64,000 nucleotides of DNA from Aquanectria penicillioides (GCA_003415625.1 PYIU01000006.1:3286001-3350000), one strand, 5' to 3'. Positions 20,769-31,219 are shown, counted from the first letter of the stretch. Notes: a model not told the origin generated them from the sequence alone. Translations and numbers: made by a program.

Positions 20769-22728
20769 AATCCAGCTGCAGACGCTCCCAGTCCATCGCC
20801 CCCAAGGCTTGGTCGCCCACGTTGTTGAGGCTGTGGTCCAGCACGCCCTGGATCACCGCCTTGCAGTCGCCACAGAGGTCAGCGTTGGGCGCTGATGGTT
20901 TCACCCATCCGAGGAAGCCGGCCAGGAGGCTCAGCTGCTGGATGATGCTGGACCGGCTCAGCCGGGGACACTGCGGATGGGCGCCGTGAAACGTGGGTCG
21001 GAGCAGCTCCAGGCACAGGATGCCGCCACCGGGCGCGGCGTACGCCATGAGCTGCGAGGTATGTCAGCGAGTACGGACTACATCTAGCGCAATACAGGTA
21101 ATGCTTGCCAACCACTCAAAGTCGCGACGTATCTGTGAGAAGCGGTCCTGATGGGTCCAAATCTCCAGCGTAGCACTCACCATCTCGAAGCTGGTGATGA
21201 GCAGGTCCCCCTTGTCCAGGCCCCCAAACCGCTGCATCAGCCTCTCGACGAAGAAGAGGTTCTGTAGGTGCTCCAGCCGGAGCAGGCGGGGCCTGTAGAG
21301 CTGGTCCTGGTCGGCGTTGGGGTCGTCCATGTCGTCCGCCCGGTACTGCAGCGTGGGGGGAAGCCCGCCATGGTGCTGAGCTCACGTTCTTTAATGTCCC
21401 TGGAACGGTCAGCTTATCCTCGCATCAGCGCGCCGGTCGTACTGTAGCTGGTCGTACTGTAGCTGGTCTACGGTTTTAAATCTGGTGCCGAGCGAGATTT
21501 CCACCAGCTCCTCGCGGATAAAGGCGAGCATGGCGCGTGCCCGGAGCAGCTTCACGCCGTGCGGCCCGCCCTGCATGTCCCAGCCGGCCTCGTCCAGAGC
21601 CGCGACGGCGCGCTCCAGCGTTTCCCCGCCGGCGAGCAGGACCTCGTCCGGGAGGTCCAGCGGGAGCGGCGTCGATGAGTAGCGGCTGTGGATAAGAGGG
21701 GGCCGCCCGGTAAACGAGACGATGACCTTATCGATGGTGAAGACGCGCGCAAACAGCCGCCGCTTATTCTCCGAGACCAACGTCGGGCGGTAGTTGGGGG
21801 CGGCTCTCAGGGCGTGCAGGCCCAGGAACGTCATCATGGATGTGCTCTGCGCGTGGCTTCTCCAGCTCGCATGACCTACGCCGTTAGCTTACTAGCCGTA
21901 ATCAGGGGGGTCGTTCTTACTTGCGTCCCCGGAAATTATAGACTCCATGGTGGTGTTTTGGTAGCATAGGTAGAGGATGACTTCGTTGCCCGTCCCTAAG
22001 TGCAGGGCCATGTCGATGCACAGTTTGAGGCACGTCGCAACAATGTCAAAGTTTGCCTCCGCCCAGACGGTCCACACCAGCCCGATGGACTCCCATCTCA
22101 GAGAATCCCCGGCAAACTGGTCCATCCACTCCTGGGGCTCGAGGTCGTCGTCGTCGCAAAACGGACGAGCAGTGTTGGCGCAGATGGCATGCACCACCGT
22201 CTCGAGCGCCTCGTCGTCTTTGAGATAGGACCCGTACGTCTCCCGAAAGGTCTTGATGACGCGTCTGACACACAGCGGCACCCACGACGGCAGAAAGCAT
22301 AGCTTCTTCTCGGCGGCCATGAACGCATCTGTCGAGGGGAGGTTCCTCAGGACGAACAAGCCCATGGCTAGGAGAGGCGGCGGCAGCTTGGCGACGGGCC
22401 GCGTGCGCCGCCGCTTGGGGCTCGCGACGTCGACGGATCCATGGACCAGCGACAAGCTGTTGCGTGTTTCTTCAAATACCGCGCTATGGCTGGTGAAGCC
22501 CAGATACCCAGAGCACGGCGGCGTGGGCGTCGATGTCGAGCTCCGTGACAAGGTGGGCAGAGGCCGAGCACGCTTCGGCTTCGGAGCGGAAGCGATGGTA
22601 TACACGCAAGCCTGGCGACGCTTGCGACATCGGTCGCAGGCAGGCTGACCATGATCACAGGCCACTTTTCGCGCTCGACATTGGTCGCATGCTTGCGGAC
22701 GGCCGTTTGAGCGACGCAGCAGGGGCAT
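20722..22728 (-). CDS. Zn2Cys6 transcription factor with a frame break and an in-frame TGA
   Basis: Exons 22728-21921, 21875-21443 and 21399-20722 (introns of 45 and 43 nt; the second has a weak GTACGA donor). The N-terminus has the zinc cluster 'ACDQCRARKVACDHGQPAC' followed by 'DRCRKRRQAC'. The remainder resembles fungal regulators with 'DLPDEVLLAGGETLERAVA' and 'YAAPGGGILCLELLRPTF'. Two defects lie in exon 3. A one-base shortfall sits at the G6 run 21355-21360, where 'RELSTMAGF' and 'LQYRADDMDD' are out of phase. A TGA at 21064-21066 falls in the frame that continues to the C-terminus. A 30-nt GT-AG intron (GTAGTC to CGCAG) would remove the TGA but is shorter than any other intron here. 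Adding one base gives a whole number of codons (640). Status is uncertain: functional with an assembly error and tiny intron, or recently damaged. Confidence 0.72.
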
Positions 22729-22842
22729 CTCGGTGTCTATGCTTGGTTGTGAAGCTGTCGACTGTTCTGAGCTGACAAATTGAAGCCAAAAGGAGCAAGC
22801 CGAGCGCAGGTAAGAGCAAGCCGAGTTGGGGTTTCTTAGTGG

Positions 22843-22922
22843 GGAGCTCGGCTTCGGCTCGAAAGTCGGCTCGAAAATCGACCTCGCCAATCTGAGCGTG
22901 TGGAGCTCGGCTTCGGTTCGAG
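22843..22922. repeat. 20-bp direct repeats rich in CGG in regulator promoter
   Basis: GGAGCTCGGCTTCGG plus YTCGA occurs at 22843 and again at 22902 with one mismatch. Shorter copies of CGGCTCGAAA lie between them. The block is about 115-195 bp upstream of the Zn2Cys6 ATG (22728), so it could hold CGG half-sites for autoregulation. Confidence 0.5.
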
Positions 22923-23074
22923 CTTCACACCACCAAACTTCAGCCTCTCCGCAATGGGAATGCGTCATACCGAGCCGGGGGAGCGGCATGCAGGGCTGAC
23001 CCATATGAAGTCGATGAAAGGGCGTAGTGAGTCAATCAGGGTTGAAGAGATTATCGCAGTAGGTTCGCGCAGAG

Positions 23075-23082
23075 TATAAAAG
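23075..23082 (+). promoter_or_regulatory. TATA box of the 72-aa gene
   Basis: TATAAAAG, 101 bp before the ATG at 23184, followed by a C/A/T-rich leader with repeated CATCCATC. This pattern is typical of well-expressed fungal genes. Confidence 0.6.
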
Positions 23083-23183
23083 CGATGGCGTGGGCCTGAA
23101 CCAGAACCAAATCCATCCATTTCCATCAGTCTGTATATTAACATCCATCCATCATCCAATATATCCAATCTACATACCACACC

Positions 23184-23446
23184 ATGTCGCAGCAACTCAA
23201 CTCGGACGCCTACGTGGCGGCAAACGCCTCCGACCTGACCCTGGTCAACACTGTGAATTCTGGCACGGCAAAGCCTGGTACGTTTGTCATCTCCTGTCCC
23301 GACAACGCTAACATAAGTCAGACGCAAACTCCCCCAAGTTGAGCCTCAAGACCAAGCTCATGAGGAAGCTTCAGGGGTCGCAGGACCCCGCTACCATGCA
23401 CAAAAGGGAACCCACAAAGTCTTGGGAAGCTCGAGCCTGTGGGTAA
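23184..23446 (+). CDS. Small orphan protein, 72 aa, two exons
   Basis: Exon 23184-23277 and exon 23322-23446 are joined over a 44-nt intron with a GTACGT donor, GCTAAC branch site and CAG acceptor. The result starts 'MSQQLNSDAYVAANASDLTL' and has a lysine/serine-rich second half ('PKLSLKTKLMRKLQGSQDP'). It has no signal peptide, no membrane segment and a single cysteine near the end. A good TATA box and pyrimidine-rich leader sit upstream. I do not recognise a family. The clean intron, good ATG context and promoter argue that it is a real, perhaps stress- or conidiation-expressed gene. Function unknown. Confidence 0.6.
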
Positions 23447-23626
23447 ACTACCTCCAGTGCATGCAATGTACGCTGACCAAACTAGTGGCTCTGATGTGAG
23501 CGTTGACCAACAGACATTTCATTAGCGTTATGGTTAAAGGATGCCAGGAACTGTCAAAGGTTGCATGCAGGGCATGCAGGGTTAGATTAATTCCGGTGTG
23601 ATGACTTCACCGATAATACAGATTGT

Positions 23627-24400
23627 TCAAATTCCCCACACATCTCCTATAGTGAGCACAACCTTGCCTCGACGATCCATTCTCCCGCTGGCCTTGACGT
23701 AGCGAGGGGAAAAGTGTAAGCCAGAAAGGTAGCACCGAGCCCAGCTCCTGGGCCCGCGACAATTGGCCCAGCTGGCGCCCGGACGGCTCCACGATGAAGA
23801 AGAGGGCCTTGACGCGCTCCTTTCCCGGCGGAGGGCTCTGCGCAAAGCCAAAGCTGCTCGAATCCACCGAGATGAGAGTTCCGTCGTCGGCCACGGCGCT
23901 CCAAGCCTTGGCCAGGGCGTCGCCGCCGACCGTGTCGATGATGAGGCCAAAAGTGCGCGACGCCACATCAGCGTACTCGATCGTCTCCGCCGCGCCGAGG
24001 GACCGAAGAAAGTCGCCGTTCCGGGCGTTGGAGCGGGACGCTACGACCACCCGGAGGCCCGCCGCGGCTGCACCACGCAGGAACCTACAGCGCCCGAAGC
24101 GACGGTAACTAATAGAGACGCCCCGGGCTCGCTGGGCGTCTTGCTGGCAAAATCTGGCTCTCGAATCCCAGCCTTGACAAATAATGCCTGCTACGCCGTG
24201 AGACCGCTCAGCGGCACAGTAACCGTCTCCGACAACGTCTTGGGTTTGAGAGCTGGCTCGTTGACATCTGCCAAGGCGGCGCCGGGTTACTGGGGGAGAA
24301 TTTGGTCCTGTCTGGGCCGCTGGGGTTTATCCGAAATGCTTGCCTGGTCGGCGTTGAGGTTGGATCAAAGAAACCGAGGCTCAGCTGAGCGATTTACACT
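23627..24400 (-). pseudogene. MDR (zinc-type alcohol dehydrogenase/quinone oxidoreductase) relic
   Basis: Blocks of an NADP-dependent medium-chain reductase are readable on the minus strand. They are 'KPKTLSETVTVPLSGLTA' followed by TAG where the family has Trp, 'QALFVKAGIREPDFASK', the nucleotide-binding region 'VASGAVG' (frame lost after it), 'GLRVVVASRSNA', 'NGDFLRSLGAAETIEY', 'FGLIIDTVGGDALAKAWSA', 'ALFFIVEPSGRQLGQL' and, in yet another frame, the C-terminal 'GKVVLTIGDVWGI'. The stop and at least two or three frame changes show decay. TGG to TAG is a CpA to TpA change on the other strand, as in RIP. Confidence 0.75.
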
Positions 24401-24685
24401 ACAACATGACGGATCATCGTGCTGACAAACGCAGCCAGCTCGCTACAACAGCATCGCGGCATCACAGACACGGCATTGCATTGTTCGCTGCTTGTAACAT
24501 ACGGTGAATCTGTGAAACCCGAGCTTAGGGCTAGTTCCGGAGCTGAGACACGACGGAAGCGTTCGTCCCCGCATGCCTCTAGCTGCCAATAGTGTGTTAT
24601 AGGGCACGTGAATATCCTCGTCCCCGCTTGTTATCGGCATGCAGCTGTACTGCAGCAACCCCGGACCCGGAGCCGGAACTTATCA

Positions 24686-24694
24686 CATATAAAA
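24686..24694 (+). promoter_or_regulatory. TATA box of the amidohydrolase gene
   Basis: ATATAAAAG-type element (CACATATAAAAGC) about 57 bp upstream of the ATG at 24751. Confidence 0.5.
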
Positions 24695-24750
24695 GCTGGG
24701 AACTGCTTTGTGAAAGCCGTCACCTGCATATACTTTTCGAAACCGACACA

Positions 24751-26379
24751 ATGGCTTCGACTTCTACAGTTCTCTTCAATAATGGGCGAATCCTGACCAG
24801 GTCCGATGTCGGCCGGATCGGCCTCGAGGGCCAGCCCACGTTTGCGGAGAGCATGTTCGTCAAGGACGGCGTGATCCAGGCTGTCGGATCGCCCAGCGAG
24901 CTGGCCAAGTTCCAGACGGACGGCGTCACCGTCCAAGACCTGGGTGGAAAGACGGTGCTGCCGGGCTTCGTCGACGGCCACATGCATCTGCTGCTGCTGG
25001 GCCAGTCGCTGCGCAAGATCAGCCTCGACCACTGCAAGACGCTCGACGACATCCTGGCCAAGCTGCGCGCCTTTGCAAAGGCGAACCCGGATGCGCCGCG
25101 CATCATGGCCAAGGGGTGGATGCACTCCATGACCCCGGACGGCGTGACAGCCGCCATGCTGGACGAGATCGACTCGCGGCCTATCTACGTCGACACCAAG
25201 GACATGCACTCGACGTGGTGCAACTCGGCGGGGCTGCTCGAGATGAAGGTGGAAGACATGCCGGACCCCGCGGGCGGAAAGATTCACAGGTACGAGAACG
25301 GCAAGGCCTCGGGCGTGCTGAGCGAGGGCGCCATCCTGAGCATCGTGTGGCCGACGCTGGCGCAGGCCGCGTCCCGGCAGGAGCGCATCGACTGCATGCT
25401 GGCGGCCTTTGAGGCGTACAGCGCCTCTGGGTACACAGGCATCGTCGAGATGGCCATGGACGAGGAGGCCTGGGAGGCGCTCGTCGAGCTCAAGAGGCAG
25501 AAGCCCGACGTGGCCATGCGCATCGTGGCCTACTGGATCGTCAAGCCGGCGGGCACCCAGGCCGAGCGCGCGCGCCAAGTCGACCGGTGCATCGAGCTGC
25601 GCAACCAGTTCAACAAGGAGACATCGCCGGACCTGCGCATCGCGGGCATCAAGATTATCTGCGACGGCATCATCGACGCCTGCACCTCGTTCCTCTCGCA
25701 GCCGTACTCTGAAGCAGCGTCGCCGCCTCCGTTCTGGACGCCCGAGGACCTCGACCCGATTGTCAAGAAGGCGGCCGAGGCCGGACTGCAGATTGCGCTG
25801 CACGCCATCGGCGACGCGGCCATCCGCATGGCGGTCGACATGCTCGAGAAGCACACCAAGCCCGGCGGCCGCCACCGTATCGAGCATCTGGAGCTGGCGT
25901 CGCCCGAGGACGCCAAGCGGCTGGGCGAGCTGGGCCTCACGGCGTCGATCCAGCCGGTGCATGCCGACCCGGCCATCCTGCGCGCCTGGCCGCGGCTGAT
26001 TGGCGACCGGTGCAGCCGCGCCTTTGCATATCGCGAGTTTGCCGACTCTGGCGCGCTCATGGCCCTGGGCAGCGACAGCCCTACGGCGCCGTGGAACCCG
26101 CTGCACAACATCTACGTGGCCACGACGCGCCGCTCGGCCCGCGAGCCCGAGTGCGAGGAGGTGGTCAACGAGCACTTCCGCCTGGGCGTGTGCGAGTCCG
26201 TGGTTGCTGGATCTGCGGGCGCCGCAACCAGCGTCTTTGCCGATGATCGCGTGGGAAGCCTCGAGGTTGGCAAGCGGGGAGACTTTGTCGTTGTCGACAT
26301 GGAATGGGAGGCCACGAGCCTGCTCAAGGCGGACATGAAGGAGACGTGGTTTGACGGGCGAAGAGTATGGAGTTCATAG
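24751..26379 (+). CDS. YtcJ-type metal-dependent amidohydrolase
   Basis: Single exon of 542 residues, normal for the amidohydrolase-3/YtcJ group. Metal ligands are visible: H77 and H79 in 'GFVDGHMHLL', a histidine in 'IALHAIGDAA', another in 'RHRIEHLEL', and the aspartate in 'LGSDSPTAPW'. The C-terminus has the usual 'GSLEVGKRGDFVVVDME'. The frame stays open upstream to 24592, but the ATG at 24751 starts the family's 'TVLFNNGRILT' strand and lies just after a TATA box. These enzymes hydrolyse amides or imines of small molecules; the substrate is not predictable. An ACS-type transporter gene follows in the same direction about 540 bp downstream and could import the substrate. Confidence 0.9.
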   Translation: MASTSTVLFNNGRILTRSDVGRIGLEGQPTFAESMFVKDGVIQAVGSPSELAKFQTDGVTVQDLGGKTVLPGFVDGHMHLLLLGQSLRKISLDHCKTLDDILAKLRAFAKANPDAPRIMAKGWMHSMTPDGVTAAMLDEIDSRPIYVDTKDMHSTWCNSAGLLEMKVEDMPDPAGGKIHRYENGKASGVLSEGAILSIVWPTLAQAASRQERIDCMLAAFEAYSASGYTGIVEMAMDEEAWEALVELKRQKPDVAMRIVAYWIVKPAGTQAERARQVDRCIELRNQFNKETSPDLRIAGIKIICDGIIDACTSFLSQPYSEAASPPPFWTPEDLDPIVKKAAEAGLQIALHAIGDAAIRMAVDMLEKHTKPGGRHRIEHLELASPEDAKRLGELGLTASIQPVHADPAILRAWPRLIGDRCSRAFAYREFADSGALMALGSDSPTAPWNPLHNIYVATTRRSAREPECEEVVNEHFRLGVCESVVAGSAGAATSVFADDRVGSLEVGKRGDFVVVDMEWEATSLLKADMKETWFDGRRVWSS

Positions 26380-26916
26380 ATGCTAGAGCACGGTTGAATA
26401 ATGAGTTCTAGACCACGGTGAGTGAGCATGGGTTCGAATAGGAGTCTGGCGGTAGAATGGTAGACGGGCGAATGAGTGCCCGGCAGTTGATAGAAACGAA
26501 TGATGAGTCGTTTAATTGTGGAACCAACGCCTACGAGTTGCCAAGAGACAATCGACTGATATACTCGGCCCCAGACTTGTCTCCTATCTGGCTTATCCTG
26601 GCCAGATCCTTGATCGGAGTCCAGATGGCGCCGAAAACGGTCGCTTTCCCGCGGGAAACTCGCGGCTAACAGTAGGCGTCGAGATAGAGAGATACCAAAC
26701 CAGGCTATCTCGCTTTATCCGAGCTAACGGCGTCGATATCAGCCATCGGGGTCTAAACTCCACCAGTGCTATCAGGGCTCCACCTGTATCGTAGCGTTAC
26801 CCCAGATCATCCTCTTTCTGGGGATGCCACGAGTCGGGTCACACGATGGACACAAAAGGCGCTCGTCGCCGTCGAGATGGCGTTCTGATCGACACCACAC
26901 TCATCAATTATCAACA
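26380..26916. other. Intergenic region, no gene seen
   Basis: Spacer between the amidohydrolase and the MFS transporter. It contains CCGCGGGAAACT near 26650, also found near 33390 upstream of the carboxylesterase, as a possible shared short motif. No coding signal. Confidence 0.5.
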
Positions 26917-28500
26917 ATGGCCGAAGTTAGACCACAAGAGATTGAGAAGAAGCCCGTGGCTGTCGACGATGTCGATGCCGAGGCGGACCTCAAGCACGGC
27001 AGCGTTACCAACCTGGACGAGGCCGAGCTGTTTCTCCACCAGCACAACATTCCTCACTCGCGGCTGGACGAACTCATGGCCGATGAAAACGCCTTGAAAA
27101 AGCTGCGCCGCAAGGTCGATTGGTCGCTGATGCCGCTGCTGTGCGGCACGTACCTCCTCCAGTATGTCGACAAGCAGGCCCTCGGATACTCTGCCGTCTT
27201 CGATCTCTTCACCTCGACCGGCATGACCAGCGAGCAATATAGCTGGATGGCAAGCATCTTCTACCTGGCCTACCTGGCGGCGGAGTGGCCTGCTTCGTAT
27301 CTTGCTCAGCGTCTCCCGACCGGCACCGTCATCAGTTGCTTCGTTCTCAGCTGGGGCACCATTCTGGTGTGCACCGCCGCCGCCAAGGATTTCGCCGGTC
27401 TCGCCGTTTGCCGTTTCCTCCTGGGAGTCTTCGAGGCAGTCATTACGCCTGCGTTCATGCTTATTGTCTCTCAATGGTTCGCCCGGGACACGCAGCCGGC
27501 CCGCGCCGGTCTCTTCTACTGCTTCAACGGCTTCGGCAGCATGTTTGGCGGCATCCTGTTCTACGCCGTTGGCCAGGCCAAGGGTTGGGACATTTGGCGC
27601 ATCATCTATGTGCTCTGCGGTGGCCTCACTATCTGCTGGGGCGTTTTGCTGTTCTTCTTCCTCCCCAACAACATCCTCGAGGCCAAGCGCTTCACCATTG
27701 AGGAGCGTGCCATGCTCATTGCCCAGAGCGCCCGCAACCGCACTGGCGTGCTCAACCGCAAGATCAAGATGAACCAAGTCAAGGAGGTCTTCTGCGACGG
27801 CCAGATCTGGCTGCTCTTCTTCTTCACCCTGCTGAACGAGTGTGTCAACGGCGGCATTGCCAACTTTTCCAAGCTGATTGTCAAGGGCTTCACCAAGGAC
27901 GCTCTTCTGACCACCGCCTATGGCATTCCCTATGGCGCCTGCACTGCCTTTTTCATGTTCACCGGTCCCTATGTGGCCAGTAAATTCAAGAACATGCGCA
28001 CCATTGTCATGATTGTCTGGCTGATGCCCACTCTGGTCGCCGTCTGCCTGTTCTGGAAGCTCCCCCGAACCAACAAGGGTGGTCTCCTCGCCGGATACTA
28101 CATTGTAAGTAAAGCACCGGATATTTCCGAGCACCACTAACAGCTGCAGTGCGCCTCGTTTGTCGGCTCCCTCATCGTCGCCCTCCAGATGCCCGCTTCC
28201 AACGTTGGTGGCTACACCAAGCGAACGACTGCAACTGCACTGGTATTTCTAGCCTACTGTATCGGTAATATCATCGGCCCCCAGGCATTTCTTGGCTCTG
28301 AAGCCCCTATTTATCAGACTGGTTGCAAGCTCATCATCGGATGCACTGCCGGTCAAGCCGTTATCGCCGTTGCGCTGCGGTTGCTGCTCATCCGCCGTAA
28401 CAAGATCCGGGATGCCATGGGACCAGCGAACCCTGATGCGGACGATGTGCTGCAGGATCTCACTGACTTTGAGAACCCCAACTTCCGATATTCGTACTAG
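26917..28500 (+). CDS. MFS transporter, allantoate permease (ACS) family
   Basis: Two exons (26917-28104, 28150-28500) with a 45-nt intron encode about 512 residues with around 12 membrane segments. A long acidic N-tail precedes 'LRRKVDWSLMPLLCGTYLLQ' and the family loop 'YVDKQALGYSAV'. 'QWFARDTQPARAGLFYCFNG' and the C-terminal 'DLTDFENPNFRYSY' are characteristic of Dal5-like permeases. The ATG at 26917 is chosen because it begins the usual hydrophilic tail; an in-frame ATG at 26824 would add a basic, poorly conserved stretch. Likely a plasma-membrane importer of an organic anion. Its position downstream of the amidohydrolase suggests a shared substrate. Confidence 0.9.
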
Positions 28501-29139
28501 ATATTGTTGGTTAGATAGTAATTGAGTCATGATTATTGATGGAACGTAATTCCATTATTCACTACTGCATGTAAGCGAGCATGAACGGTCCACTTAGTTA
28601 GAGCGTGACGTCAAGGGTCGCGTGAGCAATGAGCAAGTGCGGAGAACAGCAGGAACACACCAGCAGGTTGGGTTATGGGATCAATTGGCATCGGATTAAC
28701 TCGGCGCAATTGAATTGGCTTCGAGGTTGAACTCGGCCTTGCGTGGCATGACGGATAGTTAGGCTAGCGGAGCGGCGATAGCTACAAACAGCTGTGAGAC
28801 GGGACCTGCTGTTGATTTTTGATTTTGTCAGCCTGGACACAAGTTCCCTGCATTCGGCACGGTTGAGATCACAGGGCATGCAGTACTGAGAGTTGGCAAG
28901 GAATAATAGAAGAAATAAATAAGTATGACTAAATTATGATTATTATTATGATTATTATTATGAATTTAGGTATTTGTTTTGAGAATCCTCAAATTTCTGT
29001 TCTGAGCATAGACAGGGACAGGGCCACTGGCAGCACTATCGATTTGCAATTAGCGACTAGCAATCCAATGGTCAAGTATTTCTCACAGGGGACTTGTGGC
29101 TGTGAGGTATTGAGGGAACTCAAGTGGACAACGAATAAA

Positions 29140-29400
29140 ATAAGATGAAATAAATAAATAAGATAATCAGAGTCTTTATTTATTTATATTATCTTGTTTC
29201 TCCAGTCTGGATCATACCAGACAAGATGCTTTGTTACTTGCGACTATTCATACGATCAAACAATACAATAAAATCAGAGACCCGGTTAGTAGGGTTAAAC
29301 TTGTAAAGATTGATTACATGAAACCACATTTATTAGTTGCTACTACCGCCTGCACTACTATAGTTACAGTCGAGCCGAAAACGGTAATGATTTTGGCTGC
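29140..29400. repeat. Diverged direct duplication, copy 1 (copy 2 at about 30760-31020)
   Basis: Several blocks recur in the same order and orientation in the two copies: AAATAAATAAATA, then TTATCTT, TTGTTTCT, CAAGATGCT, GCGACTATT, GGTTAG, and CAGTCGAGCCGAA. The right ends include the 3' end of the small minus-strand frame at 29333. Confidence 0.55.
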
Positions 29401-29596
29401 AAGTTTGCATGGCCTGGCTCAAACTCTGAGGGCAGTCATTAGCATCTGGACTAATGTAGACAACGCTTCCCCTGCTTCCTTCTTGCTGATCTTGCCCCAT
29501 CCGAACTAAATTTTCAAAGTTCTGGATGAAATCAATTCCTCGGCACTCAAAGCACAATAAATCATCGGTAGTTAGGTATAATGCAGCTGACTCCAT
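29333..29596 (-). CDS. Candidate small cysteine-containing protein, partial or doubtful
   Basis: An 87-codon frame reads 'CFECRGIDFIQNFENL', 'NDCPQSLSQAMQTCSQNHY' and ends 'RLDCNYSSAGGSSN', with five cysteines. No signal peptide is present at this ATG and no upstream exon was found. A diverged second copy of its 3' end (ending 'RLDCDYASADGNLCY') lies on the same strand near 30990 but has no upstream coding sequence. The duplicated ending hints at a real gene family of small proteins, here possibly truncated. Confidence 0.3.
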   Translation of the reverse strand: MESAALYLTTDDLLCFECRGIDFIQNFENLVRMGQDQQEGSRGSVVYISPDANDCPQSLSQAMQTCSQNHYRFRLDCNYSSAGGSSN

Positions 29597-30759
29597 AGCC
29601 GATACGTAGAGTGCAGTAGAAAGTCAATTTCAAAATCGGCCTCTAGCGTCGAGGATACTCAGATGCCTTATGAACAAGATCGCTAAGTTGGTTCTGTGTT
29701 CTTTCAAGCTGCGCACAAGGCAGTAATGTTAGATTTCCACCGATTGCGCCGGACATCAGCCTGCTGGCTGGTTCAAATCGGTCAAATTAACCTATTCATC
29801 GAGCTCGTAATACGATGAGCAACTTGATTTGCACTGGGACGAGCAATATGGTAGAGGCCATTCCATAGGATATAGAGATTGGATCGGTTCCCTTCTACCT
29901 TGCTTGCTTTCGAATGCGAATCACCAACCGTTTCTTTTTGCCTGTGCGGCCTGTCTTATAGGCCATGAGTGATCTGTCGAAGGCGACGCGAGGCTTGGTT
30001 CGCTCATCGTCGATGATCCACGCAGGTCGCTGGAAGCATCACAAGAGCTTGTAAAGAACCAATGTCAACGGGGGGACCCGCTTGTAGAATTTAACGTCAG
30101 GACTCAGCTTTCAGCTTTGGCGCAGAGCGCTGGTTTCGTCAAACACTCGTTGGCAATGAGAAGGGTCCGCGCAGTTGTCCGGTCTCGAAGTTGACAGACA
30201 ATCCTGAAAGCGTAGGAGAATTGATTCTCAAACTCAGGTGGCGATGCGAGTTGATGAGGTCTGTGAAATTCGCTGAAGTGAAGAAGATCATGGGGAGTTT
30301 TCCCGTCGAGGGCGCGTGCACCTATTATCTTGGGGCCGCACTTGCTCAATGCGCCATAAATATCCTCTATTTTCAGTGTAATGACCTGGCTGACTCTGCA
30401 CAAAGATAAGGCAACTAACTAGTGCCACGTGATCCCATTTGAGATGGTTGCCAGGATCGTTCAAGGGGCTCATTCATCCTGAACTATTGTTTATACGAAG
30501 AGACAACAATAAATCAACATGGCTCCTCATGTAGAACCCATGCAAGTGAGACTTTCGCAAATCTCCTTCAGCATTTCACGCGGTATCGCTTTTTTCGCAC
30601 CAAGCTTGATTGATCCCAGAGCTCGTCAAGAGCGTGAGATCCCTTACTCGCTCACTGTAGCAATGAGGTCTTGAACGATTTTGTGGCTTTCATTGTTTTC
30701 GCTAGTTTAGCCTTTGCCATATTCGATGCCTCACCGACAATAAGGAACCCTAAAGTTAA

Positions 30760-31020
30760 TGAATAAAAAGATAGGAAATAAATAAATATTAGGATTATCT
30801 TATTTATAACACGCTTGATTGTTTCTGCTCTAGTGTGGATTGTTAGGAGAGAGTCAAGATGCTCTGCGACTCAAGCGACTATTTATCGAAAATAACAAAG
30901 TAAATGATGCATGAGAATCAGGGTTAGTCTTGAAAAAAATCTGGTTAGTGGCAGCATTGGGATTTAATAACAGAGGTTACCGTCTGCACTGGCATAGTCG
31001 CAGTCGAGCCGAAGGCGAGG
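30760..31020. repeat. Diverged direct duplication, copy 2
   Basis: Second copy of the 29140-29400 segment, with the same block order. It shows more substitutions and a GC-rich end (GAGGACCG repeats at 31040-31065). No functional reading frame remains. Confidence 0.5.
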
Positions 31021-31219
31021 AGGGCTCGCGGCAACGCTGTCGGAGGACCGTCGGAGGACCGCCGGAGGCAACTGGGGTAGGGGGAGCAGTAAGTCGGGTA
31101 GATCAGGGTTTGCACTGGTGATCGGCTGTGTAATTTATTTATCTATACCCAAAACATCAACCTTTTGATGCATTCTAGTTGACCGGAGATGTAGTGATGT
31201 TGTGTAATTCATATCTAGT

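Larger units (their letters stand above)
28501..31219. other. AT-rich intergenic region with a diverged duplication
   Basis: A 2.7-kb stretch richer in A/T than its surroundings, with ATTATT microsatellite at about 28935-28965 and AAATAAATAAATAA patches at about 29150 and 30780. One small candidate frame (29333-29596) and a duplicated segment are listed separately. No other gene is supported. Confidence 0.55.

Noticed and set aside
24631..26175. 514-codon open frame antisense to the amidohydrolase
   Set aside because: Shadow of a GC-rich gene. Composition is arginine/leucine/alanine noise and no motif is present, while the sense strand has a complete metal-site pattern.
26911..28137. 408-codon frame antisense to the MFS transporter
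   Set aside because: Mirror of the codon bias of the sense gene. No start context, motifs or splice logic.
29740..29800. Possible tRNA B-box (GGTTCAAATC)
   Set aside because: No matching A-box or cloverleaf could be drawn around it.
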